The notes under the pieces: model-generated
What the model was told of the DNA's origin: nothing
What the model saw: the letters and a program-made list of their open reading frames with translations, nothing else
Databases searched by the model: none
Shown: piece after piece, positions 32,007-40,768 of the stretch
Layout of the letters: every line of letters begins with the position of its first letter
How positions within the stretch are numbered: position 1 is the stretch's first letter
Assembly (NCBI GenBank): GCA_964636655.1
Contig: CAZWTK010000008.1
Location: 1 to 64,000, forward strand
Reading direction: 5' to 3'
Length of the DNA: 64,000 bases
Source of the DNA: Fen-549 sp964636655
Lineage (GTDB): Bacteria; Actinomycetota; Thermoleophilia; Gaiellales; Gaiellaceae
Position numbers and translations under genes: made by a program

Positions 32007-32732
32007 CTAGCGCTTCTTCGCCTTCGCGGCCCTCTTGCCGTTCTTGCCGTCGCCGACCAGGCGGCCGTCGTGAATGGTCAGGCGGCGCGGCGCACGAGCG
32101 GCGAGCTCTGCGTCGTGAGTCGCCACGATTATCGTCGTGCCGTGCCGCGCCGCCAGATCGGTCAAAAGCGCAATCACGTCGGCGCCGCTCTTGGAGTCGA
32201 GGTTGCCGGTCGGCTCGTCGGCCAGAACCACGCGCGGCTCGGCCAGTAGCGCCCTGGCGATTGCGGCTCGCTGCTGCTCGCCGCCGGACATCTGGTTGGG
32301 AAGGTGGAAGGCGCGGTCGCGGAGGCCGACCTCCGACAGCATTGCCAGCGACCGTTCGCGTAGCTCTCCCGCCGAGACACCGAGGGGAGCGAGGCCGGCC
32401 TCCACGTTTTGAACTGCAGTGAGGGTCGAGAGCAGGTTGAACTGCTGGAAGATGAAGCCGAAGGAACGCAGTCGCAGCTCGGCGAGCTCGCCGTCGGAGA
32501 GCGAGTCGAGATCGCGGCCCTCGAAGCGAACCTCACCGCTGGTCGGGCGGTCGAGTGCTCCGAGCAGCTGCAGGAGCGTTGTCTTGCCCGAGCCGCTCGG
32601 ACCTTCGAGAGCGACGAACTCCTCCTTGTCGAGGGAGATGTCGACGCCGTCGACGGCCTTGATGGTCGAGTTTCCGAGCCGGAAATACCGGGTCGCGCCG
32701 CGCAGCTCGTAGAGTGGTGGGGCCGACATCAC
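32007..32732 (-). CDS. MacB/LolD-type ABC transporter ATP-binding protein
   Basis: 241 aa. Walker A EGPSGSGKTTLLQLLGALDR, Q-loop FIFQQFNLLSTLT, signature MSGGEQQRAAIARALL, Walker B VVLADEPTGNLDS and switch His in VATHDAELA. Hydrolyses ATP to drive the permease whose gene lies immediately upstream with a 4-bp overlap. The C-terminus is Lys-rich. The pair belongs to the MacB/LolCDE exporter superfamily, which moves peptides, lipids or drugs. Confidence 0.93.
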   Translation of the reverse strand: MMSAPPLYELRGATRYFRLGNSTIKAVDGVDISLDKEEFVALEGPSGSGKTTLLQLLGALDRPTSGEVRFEGRDLDSLSDGELAELRLRSFGFIFQQFNLLSTLTAVQNVEAGLAPLGVSAGELRERSLAMLSEVGLRDRAFHLPNQMSGGEQQRAAIARALLAEPRVVLADEPTGNLDSKSGADVIALLTDLAARHGTTIIVATHDAELAARAPRRLTIHDGRLVGDGKNGKRAAKAKKR

Positions 32733-34474
32733 TCGACCTGCCTCAGGGCGTCGGCAGGGCGGAGTTGCGCGGCGCGAAGCGCCCCGGTTGCTCCGGCAAG
32801 GAGTCCTCCAAGTACTGCAAGGGCGAAGCCGATCAGGATGATCGATCCGGCCAGCGGAGCGTGCAGGGCCACCTGGCTGGTCGCACTCTGGGTCGTCGTT
32901 TGAACGGCGGCGGCGAAGCCTCGGAATCCTCGGCCGTTGGCGGTAGTGGCGACCTTCGACGACGCCGAGAGGGATAGGTTGAACGAGTTGATCACGGCGG
33001 CGGCGGCGATTCCTATCGCCACGCCGATCACGCCGCCCACGACTCCCTGGGTCAGCGACTCGGCGGCGACCTGCCTGATCACGAGCCGTCTCGACCAGCC
33101 GAGCGCTCGCAGCGTTCCGATCTCGCGCACGCGCTTGGCGACCGAGGAGAGGGTGAGCAGCGCCGCCAGCATGATGGCCACGGCGATCACGATGATCGAG
33201 AGAGCCAGTCCGAGGCTCTTGGCGAGGTCGGAGGCGGTGACCAGAGAGCCCGAGATCTGGTCGGCAACGTCCTTGGCGCTGGCAACCTCGGCGCTCGGGA
33301 AGGCGTTCTCGATCTTCTTCTGAACGGCCCCGACGGCCGAGCTCTTATCGGCGCGGACAAGCACGACGTTGATCTGGCTCTTCTGGCCTGAGAGCGCTTG
33401 TAGCCGCGTCAGTGGGACGTAGACGTCGGCGCTCTGTCCGCCGAGCGGCGCCTGGACGAGCCCGACGACACGAAACTTGGTCTTCTTGATGGTAAGCGTC
33501 GAGCCGACCTTGAGCTTGTGGCTGGAGGCATAGGAGTTGGCGACGAGTGCCTCGCGGGCATTCTTCTGCGACAGGAAGCGGCCCTTGGTGACCTGGGCGG
33601 CGGTGATCAGGCCCATATCCGCCCGGCTGGTATCGACGCCGCCGATCGTGTAGCTGGAGGTCTTGATATCCGTCTTCGGCGTTTTGACTTGCTTGGTGGT
33701 CGTTTGTCGCGGCGTCGTGATAGTCCTCGAGAAGCGACGCATGCTCGCGGGCATGCACTTGCGCATGGCGTCGGAGCCGCCGAATCGTCCCGGGCCTCCC
33801 TGGGCCTCGCCGGTCAGGCCGCCGTCCTGCGAGGGCTGACTCGGAGTGGTGGTGGTAGAAGTCGAGGTGCCGGAGCTCTTCTCCTGCTTGGCCAGGCACG
33901 CTGCCATCTTCGCCAGCTCGGCCGCCGTCGGCCGGTGCACTTGACCCTGAACATTCAGTCGCTGTCCGCCCGTCGTGATCTGGGTGGAGATCTTCGGCAC
34001 CTTTCCCTCCTGGTGTGTCACGGTCAGCGTCAGCCCGGTCGCGATCTCGGCGACACCGGAGATGGAAGAGACGCTCTTTGCCTGCGACTGCGCGAAGGCG
34101 ATCTGCGAGCCCGACGAGAAGGTGTCGTACGAGAAGTGCTCGCCCGCCTTGCCCAGCGTCGAGAGGTCGGTGTTCACGGTGCGGTTGGCGAAGGCGCCGC
34201 CGACGCCTTCGGGCTGCACCGTGACGGTCAGGTCGGTGCCGATGCTGGAGAGCGGATCGAGAGCCGTTTTCTGAGCCTGGTCCAGCCCACGCGAGAGGGA
34301 AGTGATCACGATTACAAGCGCAACCCCGAGCGCCAGCCCGAGCAAGGTCAGGATCGTACGGCCCTTTCGCCGCAACAACTCGCTACGCAGATATCCCAGG
34401 TAGAACACGTCCAGAACGAAAGCAGAGGATGCTAAGACGGCGATGAGAGTCGGCCGTCGATACGCTTCTCTCAT
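32729..34474 (-). CDS. MacB-type ABC transporter permease
   Basis: 581 aa from the ATG at 34474; later GTG starts are possible. The first membrane helix is TILTLLGLALGVALVIVITS. A large extracytoplasmic domain (about residues 60-420) follows, then three helices (LALSIIVIAVAIMLAALLTL; VVGGVIGVAIGIAAAAVI; ILIGFALAVLGGLLAGA) and the RPADALR end. RVREIGTLRALGWSRR is the FtsX-domain coupling loop. The outer domain contains a low-complexity Ser/Thr/Gly/Gln insert (about 195-250: SSGTSTSTTTTPSQPSQ) absent from standard MacB. Divergent from the two-component system, which is likely to regulate it. Confidence 0.88.
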   Translation of the reverse strand: MREAYRRPTLIAVLASSAFVLDVFYLGYLRSELLRRKGRTILTLLGLALGVALVIVITSLSRGLDQAQKTALDPLSSIGTDLTVTVQPEGVGGAFANRTVNTDLSTLGKAGEHFSYDTFSSGSQIAFAQSQAKSVSSISGVAEIATGLTLTVTHQEGKVPKISTQITTGGQRLNVQGQVHRPTAAELAKMAACLAKQEKSSGTSTSTTTTPSQPSQDGGLTGEAQGGPGRFGGSDAMRKCMPASMRRFSRTITTPRQTTTKQVKTPKTDIKTSSYTIGGVDTSRADMGLITAAQVTKGRFLSQKNAREALVANSYASSHKLKVGSTLTIKKTKFRVVGLVQAPLGGQSADVYVPLTRLQALSGQKSQINVVLVRADKSSAVGAVQKKIENAFPSAEVASAKDVADQISGSLVTASDLAKSLGLALSIIVIAVAIMLAALLTLSSVAKRVREIGTLRALGWSRRLVIRQVAAESLTQGVVGGVIGVAIGIAAAAVINSFNLSLSASSKVATTANGRGFRGFAAAVQTTTQSATSQVALHAPLAGSIILIGFALAVLGGLLAGATGALRAAQLRPADALRQVE

Positions 34475-34561
34475 CCCCGTCTTAGCGTCTGTGCCTTTAC
34501 TTTCTTGTGTAGAGAGACCTTGATCTCGCACCCGGGCCCGGGGAGCGATGGGAGGAAGTCG

Positions 34562-35236
34562 ATGCAGATCCTCGTTGTCGATGACGATCGCGCTGTTCGC
34601 GAGGCGCTCGAGCGCGCGCTCGGCCTCGAGGGCTACGACGTCGAGTTGGCCGCCGACGGCGCGGAGGCGCTGGCGGCGGTCGAGCGACGGGAGCCCGACG
34701 CCATCGTGCTGGACGTCCTGATGCCGGGCGTAGACGGACTGGAGGTCTGCCGCCTGTTGCGCAAGGCGCAGAGCAGAGTCCCCATCCTCATGCTCACCGT
34801 GCGCGACGAGCTGGGCGATCGAATCGAGGGACTCGACGCCGGCGCCGACGACTACCTGGGCAAGCCCTTCGAGCTGGAGGAGCTGTTGGCTCGCGTGCGC
34901 GCGCTACTGCGGCGGGCCACACCAGGCTCGAGCGGCGAGATCCTGCGCTTCGCCGACCTCACTCTCGATCTGGGCCTACTCGAGGCGCAGCGCGGCAAGC
35001 GTAAATTCAGGCTCTCGGTGACCGAAGCCAATGTGCTCGAGTTCTTCCTGCGCAACCCGCGCCAGGTGCTCTCCCGCTCGCTCGTCTTCGAACGGGTCTG
35101 GGGCAGCCATCTCGGTACCGAGTCGAACACCCTCGACGTCTACGTGGGCTATCTGCGCCGCAAGACCGAGGCCGGCGGAGAACCCCGTCTCATCCACACC
35201 GTGCGCGGTGCCGGCTACGTGCTGCGTGAGCAATGA
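34562..35236 (+). CDS. OmpR/PhoB-type response regulator
   Basis: 224 aa from an ATG preceded by GGGAGGAAG. The receiver domain has the acidic pocket VVDDD, phospho-Asp in AIVLDVLMPGVDG, Thr in ILMLTVRDE and Lys in YLGKPFELEEL. The winged-helix DNA-binding domain (about 125-222) ends VRGAGYVLRE. Close in layout to MprA. The stop overlaps the kinase ATG. Confidence 0.93.
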   Translation: MQILVVDDDRAVREALERALGLEGYDVELAADGAEALAAVERREPDAIVLDVLMPGVDGLEVCRLLRKAQSRVPILMLTVRDELGDRIEGLDAGADDYLGKPFELEELLARVRALLRRATPGSSGEILRFADLTLDLGLLEAQRGKRKFRLSVTEANVLEFFLRNPRQVLSRSLVFERVWGSHLGTESNTLDVYVGYLRRKTEAGGEPRLIHTVRGAGYVLREQ

Positions 35237-36570
35237 GCCTGCGCGTCCGACTCGCCCTGGCCACGACGCTGGTAGTCGCCTTCTCGGTGGCACTGGCATC
35301 GATCGCCATCTTCTTCTCGATGCGCGCCGATCTCTTGCGAAACGTCGACGACGAGCTCGAGCAGCGCGCCGTCGCCGTCCAGAGCAGCGCTCTCGGTACC
35401 GCTCCCCCCGCCGGCGACCTGGTCAACCGGCTACCGCTGCCGCGGTTCGGACAGCGCGAGTACTTCCAGCTCGTTACGGCAAAGGGCGCGGTCAACCGTC
35501 CGGCCAACGAGAGCGGAGCCGTGCCGGTCGATGCGCGCACGCTTGCGGTCGCATCGGGCAAAGGACGGGCCTTCTTCACCAGTACCCAAGTAGCGGGCGT
35601 CCACGCCCGTGTTCTCACCGTTCCCATCGCCCGCAAGGCCGCGCTGCAGATCGCCAGCCCGCTCGACGGCGTCGATCGTGAGCTGAACAGGTTGAAGTTG
35701 ATCCTGCTACTCGTCTCGCTTGCCGGCATCGTGCTGGCGGCCGGTGCGGGCGCGCTCGTCTCGCACACGACGCTCTTGGCCGTGCGCCGCGTCAGCGACG
35801 CGGCCGAGCGGGTAACGAGCACGCTCGATACGAGCGAGCGGGTGCCCGAGAAGGGCAAGGACGAGCTGGGCCGTCTGGCCGTCTCGTTCAACGCCATGCT
35901 GGCGGCGCTGCAGGAGGCGATCGAGACGCAGAAGCGCTTCGTCGCCGACGCCTCACACGAGCTGCTGACGCCGGTCACCAGCCTGCAGACCAACCTCGAG
36001 GTGCTGGCCAAGGCGCCGCGCCTGCCGGCGACCAAGCGCAAAGACCTGATCACTGATGTGCTCGGCGAGTTGCGCGAGGTGCGCAAGCTGGTTGGCAACC
36101 TGGTCGAGCTGGCGCGTGGGAAGAACGGCGAAGATCGCGGTCAGGTTCGCTTCGACAGCGTCGTCAGCGACTGCATCGACCAGGCGACGCTGCGCTACCC
36201 CAAGCTGCACTTCGTGGCCGAGTTGGAGCCGACGACCGTCGAAGGCGACCCCGGAAGGCTCGAGCGAGCGGTCTGGAACCTGCTCGAGAACGCCGCCAAG
36301 TGGAGCGAGCCGGGCGGTTTGGTCGAGGTCGGCTTGAGCCGCGGCGAGTTCATCGTCCGCGATCGCGGGCCTGGCGTATCCGACGAGGACAAGCCCCATG
36401 TCTTCGAGCGCTTCTACCGTTCCCCGGCGGCTCGTGGCATGCCGGGCTCCGGGCTCGGGCTGGCAATCGTGCGCGAGATCGCCGAGGCGCACGGCGGCTC
36501 GGTTGAGGTGGCGGACGCCGAGGGTGGGGGAGCGCTGCTGAGACTGAAGTTGCCGGGCTCGGCGTCCTAG
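35233..36570 (+). CDS. Sensor histidine kinase
   Basis: 445 aa, MprB-like order: TM1 (about 8-30), extracytoplasmic sensor (about 30-155), TM2 (LILLLVSLAGIVLAAGAGAL), HAMP, H-box with His242 in FVADASHELLTPVTSL, N-box LERAVWNLLENAAKWS, G1 DRGPGVS and G2 GSGLGLAIV. The H-box has Leu in place of the near-invariant Arg (HELRTP). The genome neighbour is a MacB-type exporter, so a signal from envelope stress or a peptide is likely. The stop overlaps the convergent HAD gene. Confidence 0.92.
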   Translation: MSLRVRLALATTLVVAFSVALASIAIFFSMRADLLRNVDDELEQRAVAVQSSALGTAPPAGDLVNRLPLPRFGQREYFQLVTAKGAVNRPANESGAVPVDARTLAVASGKGRAFFTSTQVAGVHARVLTVPIARKAALQIASPLDGVDRELNRLKLILLLVSLAGIVLAAGAGALVSHTTLLAVRRVSDAAERVTSTLDTSERVPEKGKDELGRLAVSFNAMLAALQEAIETQKRFVADASHELLTPVTSLQTNLEVLAKAPRLPATKRKDLITDVLGELREVRKLVGNLVELARGKNGEDRGQVRFDSVVSDCIDQATLRYPKLHFVAELEPTTVEGDPGRLERAVWNLLENAAKWSEPGGLVEVGLSRGEFIVRDRGPGVSDEDKPHVFERFYRSPAARGMPGSGLGLAIVREIAEAHGGSVEVADAEGGGALLRLKLPGSAS

Positions 36571-37385
36571 CTCGCGGCCGGCAGCGTCTCCAACACCAGC
36601 GCCACACCGTCCTCGTCGTTCGAGGCGGTGACCTCGTCGGCGACGGCCAGAACCTCGATGTGGGCGTTCGCCACCGCGACGCCGCGCCCGGCCCAGGCGA
36701 GCATCGGCACGTCGTTCGGCATGTCGCCAAAGGCGATCACCTCACTGCGATCGACGCCTAGCTCGGCGGACAACTCGGCCAGCGCGGCGCCCTTGGTGAC
36801 GCCGGCCGCCGCGATCTCCACCAGCCCCGCGCCCGAGTAGCTGGCCTCGACCCCCTCGCCGCCGAAATCGCTGGCGAGCGCGTGCAGCTCGGCCTGTGCC
36901 AGCTCGGGATGCTGCAGTACGAGCTTGGTCACCGGCTCGGAGAGGAAGGCGAGCGCGTCAGCGCGCGGGATCGAGCCGCGCGCACGGTAGAGAGGCTGGT
37001 AGGCGGGCTCGGCGACGAAACCGGAGGGACGCTCACAGCCGAAGACGACGCCCGGCGCGGCCAGGCGCAGGCCGTGCACGATCTCACGCGCGATCTCGGG
37101 CTCGAGCGGACGGTGGATGAGCATGCGCTTCGCCTCGTAGTCGAAGACGACGGCGCCGTTCGAGCAGATGCCGATCCCGTCCAATCCCAGCCGCGCCGCT
37201 TCGGGCGCGAGCCAGCCGGACGAACGGGCGCTGACGAGAACGAAACGAATCCCCGCCGCAACCGTCCGAGCGAGCGCCTCCAGCGTCCGCTGCGAGGCCG
37301 AGCCGTCCGAGCGCAACAGCGTTCCGTCCAGGTCGCTGGCGATCAGGCGAGCGTGTCCATTCGATGGCGCTGGAAGCTTCGGCAT
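36567..37385 (-). CDS. Cof-type HAD-IIB sugar phosphatase
   Basis: 272 aa. Motif I IASDLDGTLLRSDG, motif II FVLVSARSSG, motif III Lys in GVTKGAALAEL and motif IV IAFGDMPNDVPMLAWAG. The C2 cap (about 85-200) identifies the Cof/YidA group that dephosphorylates sugar phosphates or FMN-like compounds. Substrate not predictable. Confidence 0.9.
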   Translation of the reverse strand: MPKLPAPSNGHARLIASDLDGTLLRSDGSASQRTLEALARTVAAGIRFVLVSARSSGWLAPEAARLGLDGIGICSNGAVVFDYEAKRMLIHRPLEPEIAREIVHGLRLAAPGVVFGCERPSGFVAEPAYQPLYRARGSIPRADALAFLSEPVTKLVLQHPELAQAELHALASDFGGEGVEASYSGAGLVEIAAAGVTKGAALAELSAELGVDRSEVIAFGDMPNDVPMLAWAGRGVAVANAHIEVLAVADEVTASNDEDGVALVLETLPAAS

Positions 37386-37485
37386 GAGACTTAGATCAGC
37401 CTACTTGTAGGGCGCAAACCGGTGGGCCCGTGCGCGCGAAACCGGCTCGTATCTGCGTAGACGACCGCCTATGATCGAGCGCAAC

Positions 37486-37787
37486 ATGCGTCGCACGCAT
37501 GCCGTCTGGCTCTCCTCCCTCGCTTTCGTGCTCGTCGCGGCGCTCGCAGCGGGATGTGGCGGCAAGGGCAAGAGCAGCGGCGAGGCTGCGGCAACGACCG
37601 GGTCCGTGACGACCTCCGCCATGGGCGACTCGACGACGACGGCAGCGACGGGCGCGGGCTCAGAGAAGAAATTCGCGCAGCGCGAACTCGCGGCTCGTTC
37701 AGTGCCACGACCATGACCGGTGAGAGCCTGAGTGGGACGTTCCGCTGCGGCGACAAGATCGTCGGCGACGCGACTCCGCAGCAGTAA
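37486..37787 (+). pseudogene. Frameshifted small lipoprotein gene
   Basis: The ATG at 37486 starts a lipoprotein signal peptide (WLSSLAFVLVAALAAGC; lipobox LAAGC) followed by a Thr/Ser/Gly linker. That frame ends at 37716. The coding character continues in another frame as GSFSATTMTGESLSGTFRCG then DKIVGDATPQQ, to the TAA at 37785-37787. A one-base indel near 37690-37700 (around CTCGCGGCTCG) would join them into one protein of about 100 aa. Either a sequencing error or a young pseudogene. Confidence 0.65.
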
Positions 37788-37797
37788 TAATCAGAGT

Positions 37798-38217
37798 ATG
37801 GAACAGAGAATCAGCCTGGTCACGCTGGGCGTCGCGGACGTGGCACGCTCGCGCGCCTTCTACGAGGCGCTCGGCTGGCAGACGGGCACGGGCACGGGGT
37901 CCGAGATCGCCTTCTTCCAGGTCGGGCCGACGGTCTTCTCGCTCTGGGGCCGAGGGGCGCTGGCCGAAGAGAGCGGAGTCGAGGACGCAGGTGGTTGGGG
38001 TGGCGTCACGCTGGCTCACAACGTGCGCTCGCCCGATGAGGTGGACGCGATTCTCGATGCCGCCGAGGCAGCTGGAGGAACGATCGTGAAGCCGGCCGCG
38101 ATGATGTTCTGGGGCGGCTACGCGGGAGCCTTCGCCGATCTCGACGGCCATCCCTGGCAGATCGCGCACAACCCGGCCTGGCCACTCGGCGAGGACGGCG
38201 CGGTCACGCTCGACTGA
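37798..38217 (+). CDS. VOC (glyoxalase/bleomycin-resistance fold) family protein
   Basis: 139 aa from the ATG at 37798. Two beta-alpha-beta-beta-beta modules: MEQRISLVTLGVADVARSRA, then AFYEALGW in the first, and the NVRSPDEVDAILDAAEAAGG, then FADLDGHPWQIAHNP in the second. The pattern GYAGAFADLDGHPWQIA is typical of uncharacterised VOC proteins. No substrate can be named. The start is only 10 bases after the lipoprotein TAA. Confidence 0.85.
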   Translation: MEQRISLVTLGVADVARSRAFYEALGWQTGTGTGSEIAFFQVGPTVFSLWGRGALAEESGVEDAGGWGGVTLAHNVRSPDEVDAILDAAEAAGGTIVKPAAMMFWGGYAGAFADLDGHPWQIAHNPAWPLGEDGAVTLD

Positions 38218-38229
38218 GAGAAGCCCTCG

Positions 38230-38634
38230 TTGCCCACAGTAGTTGTGATCGTCATCGGAGTACTCCTCGCGGTTTTGGCTATGCGCCTGTTTCAAAGCTG
38301 GCGCCCGAGTTGGTCGACGCAGGCTGTCCAGGTGATCGAGCTCGAGATGGCCGAGCAGGAAGCGGTGCGGTTGGTCGAGCGCACGATCGAAGCCTTCGAT
38401 CTCAACGATGGGCCGATCCGTCATCCCGAGCCCCGAACGATCGAGGCAACTCTTAAGGGCGACCGGACGGCGTTCGGAAACAGCGTCGAGGTCCAAATGC
38501 AACCGCGCGGGACGGCAATGACCCGGCTCCAGATCACGAGCAAATCGATCGTGCCCCAACTGTGGGACTGGGGGCGCAACCGCTCGATCGTCAGCCGGAT
38601 TGCGTCGGAGCTCCTCGACAGGAGCGGGGAATAA
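38230..38634 (+). CDS. Membrane-anchored protein of unknown function (134 aa)
   Basis: From a TTG at 38230; a GTG a few codons on is also possible. One N-terminal membrane helix (VVVIVIGVLLAVLAMRLF) is followed by a soluble domain of about 110 residues with the pattern of a small alpha/beta fold (EAVRLVERTIEAFDL; EPRTIEATLKGDRTAFGNSV; EVQMQPRGTAMTRLQI). I do not recognise the family. A hairpin terminator follows directly. Confidence 0.6.
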   Translation: MPTVVVIVIGVLLAVLAMRLFQSWRPSWSTQAVQVIELEMAEQEAVRLVERTIEAFDLNDGPIRHPEPRTIEATLKGDRTAFGNSVEVQMQPRGTAMTRLQITSKSIVPQLWDWGRNRSIVSRIASELLDRSGE

Positions 38635-38636
38635 AA

Positions 38637-38666
38637 GAGAGAGCCCGGACTCGGCCGGACTCCCTC
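38637..38666. terminator. Bidirectional terminator between convergent genes
   Basis: GAGAGAGCCCGG pairs with CCGGACTCCCTC (12 positions, 2 mismatches) around a 6-base loop. It is followed by GTTTTCG on + and preceded by AAAA (UUUU on -). It separates the gene ending at 38634 from pfkA ending at 38689. Confidence 0.65.
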
Positions 38667-38688
38667 GTTTTCGCTTGATTCGTCTCGA

Positions 38689-39744
38689 CTAGAGCCAGCC
38701 GATTGCAGCCTTGGCCGTGTCGAACCACTCCTGCGGAACGGTTTTCAGCTCGGCGGTCGCCTCGTGCAGCGAGACGCCGACGATGTCGTCGCCGCGCAGG
38801 GCCGCCATCTGGCCGAACGAGCCCTCCTGCACGAGGTCGGCGGCCTTGAGCCCGTAACGGGTGGCCAGCACGCGGTCGCGCGAGGTGGGGGTGCCGCCGC
38901 GCTGGGTGTGGCCGAGCACGACCGAGCGGGTCTCGTAGCCGGTGCGCTTCTCGATCTCCTTCGAGAGCGCGTTGCCGACTCCGCCCAAGAGGACGTGCCC
39001 GAACTGGTCGGTCGCGGGCGCATCCTTGGCCACCATCTCCGACTCGCCGCTGGCGAAGGTGATCTCGTAGCCCTCACTGACGGCGACGATGGCGAACTTC
39101 TTGCCCGAGTCCCAGCGTATCCTCAGGTGCTCGCAGACCTGTTCCACCGTCGTCTTCTGCTCGGGGATGAGGATCGCGTCGGCGCCGCCGGCGATGCCGG
39201 CGTGCACGGTCATCCAGCCGGCGTGGCGACCCATGATCTCGACCACCAGCACGCGGTTGTGTGACTCGGCGGTGGTGTGCAGCCGGTCGATCGCCTCGGT
39301 GGCGATGGAGACGGCGGTGTCGAAGCCGAAGGTGTAGTCGGTGCCCGAGAGATCGTTGTCGATCGTCTTCGGCACGCCCACCACCGGGAATTGGAACTCG
39401 TCGTAGAGCTTGGCCGCGACGCCGAGGGTGTCCTCGCCGCCGATCGCCACCAGCGCGTCGAGACCGGCATTGGCGAAGTTCTTGCGCAGGGCGTCTACGC
39501 CGCCCTCGACCTTGTAGGGGTTGGTGCGCGAGGTGCCGATGATCGTGCCGCCGCGGTGCAGGATGCCCGAGACCTCGGCCGGTCCGAGCGGCTTGAAGTT
39601 CCCCTCGATCATGCCGCGCCAGCCCTCCAGCGCCGCCACCAGCTCATCGCCGCGCGCGAACGACTTCCGCGCCAGCGCACGGATCACCGCGTTCAGCCCG
39701 GGGCAGTCGCCGCCGCCTGTCAGTACTGCGATCTTCTTCGACAC
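38689..39744 (-). CDS. pfkA: 6-phosphofructokinase, probably pyrophosphate-dependent
   Basis: 351 aa, actinobacterial group III PFK. Start MSKKIAVLTGGGDCPGLNAV with GAGGAG upstream. Fructose-6-phosphate residues: PKTIDNDLSGTDYTFGFDTA, MGRHAGW, GHTQRGGTPTSRDRVLA. At the ATP/PPi discriminating positions (E. coli Gly104 and Gly124) it has Asp (GGEDTLG) and Lys (VPKTIDND), the combination linked to pyrophosphate use. Expected to be reversible and not allosterically like E. coli PfkA. Biochemical proof would be needed. Confidence 0.92.
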   Translation of the reverse strand: MSKKIAVLTGGGDCPGLNAVIRALARKSFARGDELVAALEGWRGMIEGNFKPLGPAEVSGILHRGGTIIGTSRTNPYKVEGGVDALRKNFANAGLDALVAIGGEDTLGVAAKLYDEFQFPVVGVPKTIDNDLSGTDYTFGFDTAVSIATEAIDRLHTTAESHNRVLVVEIMGRHAGWMTVHAGIAGGADAILIPEQKTTVEQVCEHLRIRWDSGKKFAIVAVSEGYEITFASGESEMVAKDAPATDQFGHVLLGGVGNALSKEIEKRTGYETRSVVLGHTQRGGTPTSRDRVLATRYGLKAADLVQEGSFGQMAALRGDDIVGVSLHEATAELKTVPQEWFDTAKAAIGWL

Positions 39745-40162
39745 CTCTCCTCCTCTGCTCTCTCTTTTCTAAGCGGTCAAATCCTTGCGGAACGCTAGCG
39801 AACGGAGGAGTGTGCGAGTTGGTGCAAACCGGTCAGCTTGGGCTCGAAGGATCCACTCGGTTCCAGTCGCCTGCATCGGCGCGGTCTGTTTCGGACAGTC
39901 ACGGGGCACCCCCACATTCACGTTATTGAAGGAAAACTCCCGCGACTGTGTGGTTTTCTGTTCGGCATCGCCGACCGACAGGCACAGGCTTCGCGGTCAG
40001 GCGACCTCTCGCTTGCTCGGGGCGCCGCTGGTGGTGCGAGCCCGGAGAGCACAGTGTTTCCACACGGGGGCCCGGAGAGGATCACGCCGCCAGCGGCGTC
40101 AGGCGGCTCCGGGCGAGCGGTCGCGCCCGGGCGCACGGAGCCGCCGGCCGAGAAAGCGAGAG
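39745..40162. other. Gene-free region between pfkA and tRNA-Leu
   Basis: 418 bases without a supported gene; the open frames lack codon bias and family content. It holds the pfkA promoter region, a segment CGGACAGTCACGGGGCACCC (39892-39911) that partly matches 48263-48282, and two strong hairpins near the tRNA 3' end. Confidence 0.5.
40084..40145 (-). terminator. Double hairpin downstream of tRNA-Leu
   Basis: Hairpin 1 is ACGCCGC-CA-GCGGCGT (40084-40099). Hairpin 2 has perfect 10-bp arms GGCGGCTCCG/CGGAGCCGCC (40102-40111 with 40136-40145), with further pairing possible inside. Both lie 18-80 bases beyond the tRNA 3' end and can terminate the tRNA transcript. Confidence 0.5.
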
Positions 40163-40246
40163 TGCCGAAGGTGGGAATCGAACCCACACGGGCCGAAGCC
40201 CACTGGATTTTGAGTCCAGCGCGTCTACCAATTCCGCCACTTCGGC
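40163..40246 (-). tRNA. tRNA-Leu (anticodon CAA)
   Basis: 84 nt on the - strand. Acceptor GCCGAAG/CTTCGGC with discriminator A, D-arm with GGCGGAATTGGTAGACGC, anticodon stem CTGGA/TCCAG around loop CTCAAAA (anticodon CAA, reads UUG), long variable arm GGGC-TTCG-GCCC typical of class II tRNAs, and T-arm GTGGG-TTCGATT-CCCAC. CCA is not encoded. Confidence 0.96.
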
Positions 40247-40327
40247 ATGAGTCGCCATGATAGTTGCGATTCGGAGGCGAATCTGACCGCGTCGGAGTCC
40301 GCCGGAGGGACATTGCGCGGAGGGCAC

Positions 40328-40333
40328 TAGGAT
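40328..40333 (+). promoter_or_regulatory. -10-like box for the GNAT gene at 40340
   Basis: TAGGAT-N6-GTG(40340). There is no Shine-Dalgarno. Confidence 0.45.
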
Positions 40334-40339
40334 TCTTCC

Positions 40340-40768
40340 GTGGCGCGGGCGACGATCAGAGAGGCGGGGCCGGCCGACGCGGCGTTCATCGGCGAGTTGA
40401 TCGGTCAGCTCGGCTACCCAGCCGGCGCGAGTGAGGTGAGCGAGCGATTGAACCGGCTCGGCGAGGACGGGCAGCGCGTGATCGTTGCCGAGTTGGACGG
40501 CGAGCTCGCGGGCATCGCCCTGACGCAGATCTACCCGGCGCTCATCAGCGATGCTCCGACCTGCCGGCTGGTCGTGATCGTTGTAGCGGAGCAGACGCGA
40601 CGGCGCGGAGTCGGGCGGGAGCTTCTGCTGGCTTCGGAAGACGGGGCTCGGCGTTCGGGCTGCGACCAGATCGTGCTCGAATCCGGTGTCTGGCGCGACG
40701 AAGCGCACGATTTCTACAGCGCTCTCGGTTTTGAGAGCGTCGCGCTCGGCTTCCAGAAGAGGCTCTAG
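40340..40768 (+). CDS. GNAT family N-acetyltransferase
   Basis: 142 aa from a GTG. TIREAGPADAAFIGELIGQL is the usual N-terminal strand/helix. Motif A LVVIVVAEQTRRRGVGRELL has the acetyl-CoA loop RRRGVG, and motif B is DFYSALGFESVALGFQKRL. A typical stand-alone GNAT of unknown substrate, not closely similar to the tandem pair at 24.7 kb. Overlaps the 3' end of the convergent LarA-like gene by 4 bp. Confidence 0.87.
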   Translation: MARATIREAGPADAAFIGELIGQLGYPAGASEVSERLNRLGEDGQRVIVAELDGELAGIALTQIYPALISDAPTCRLVVIVVAEQTRRRGVGRELLLASEDGARRSGCDQIVLESGVWRDEAHDFYSALGFESVALGFQKRL

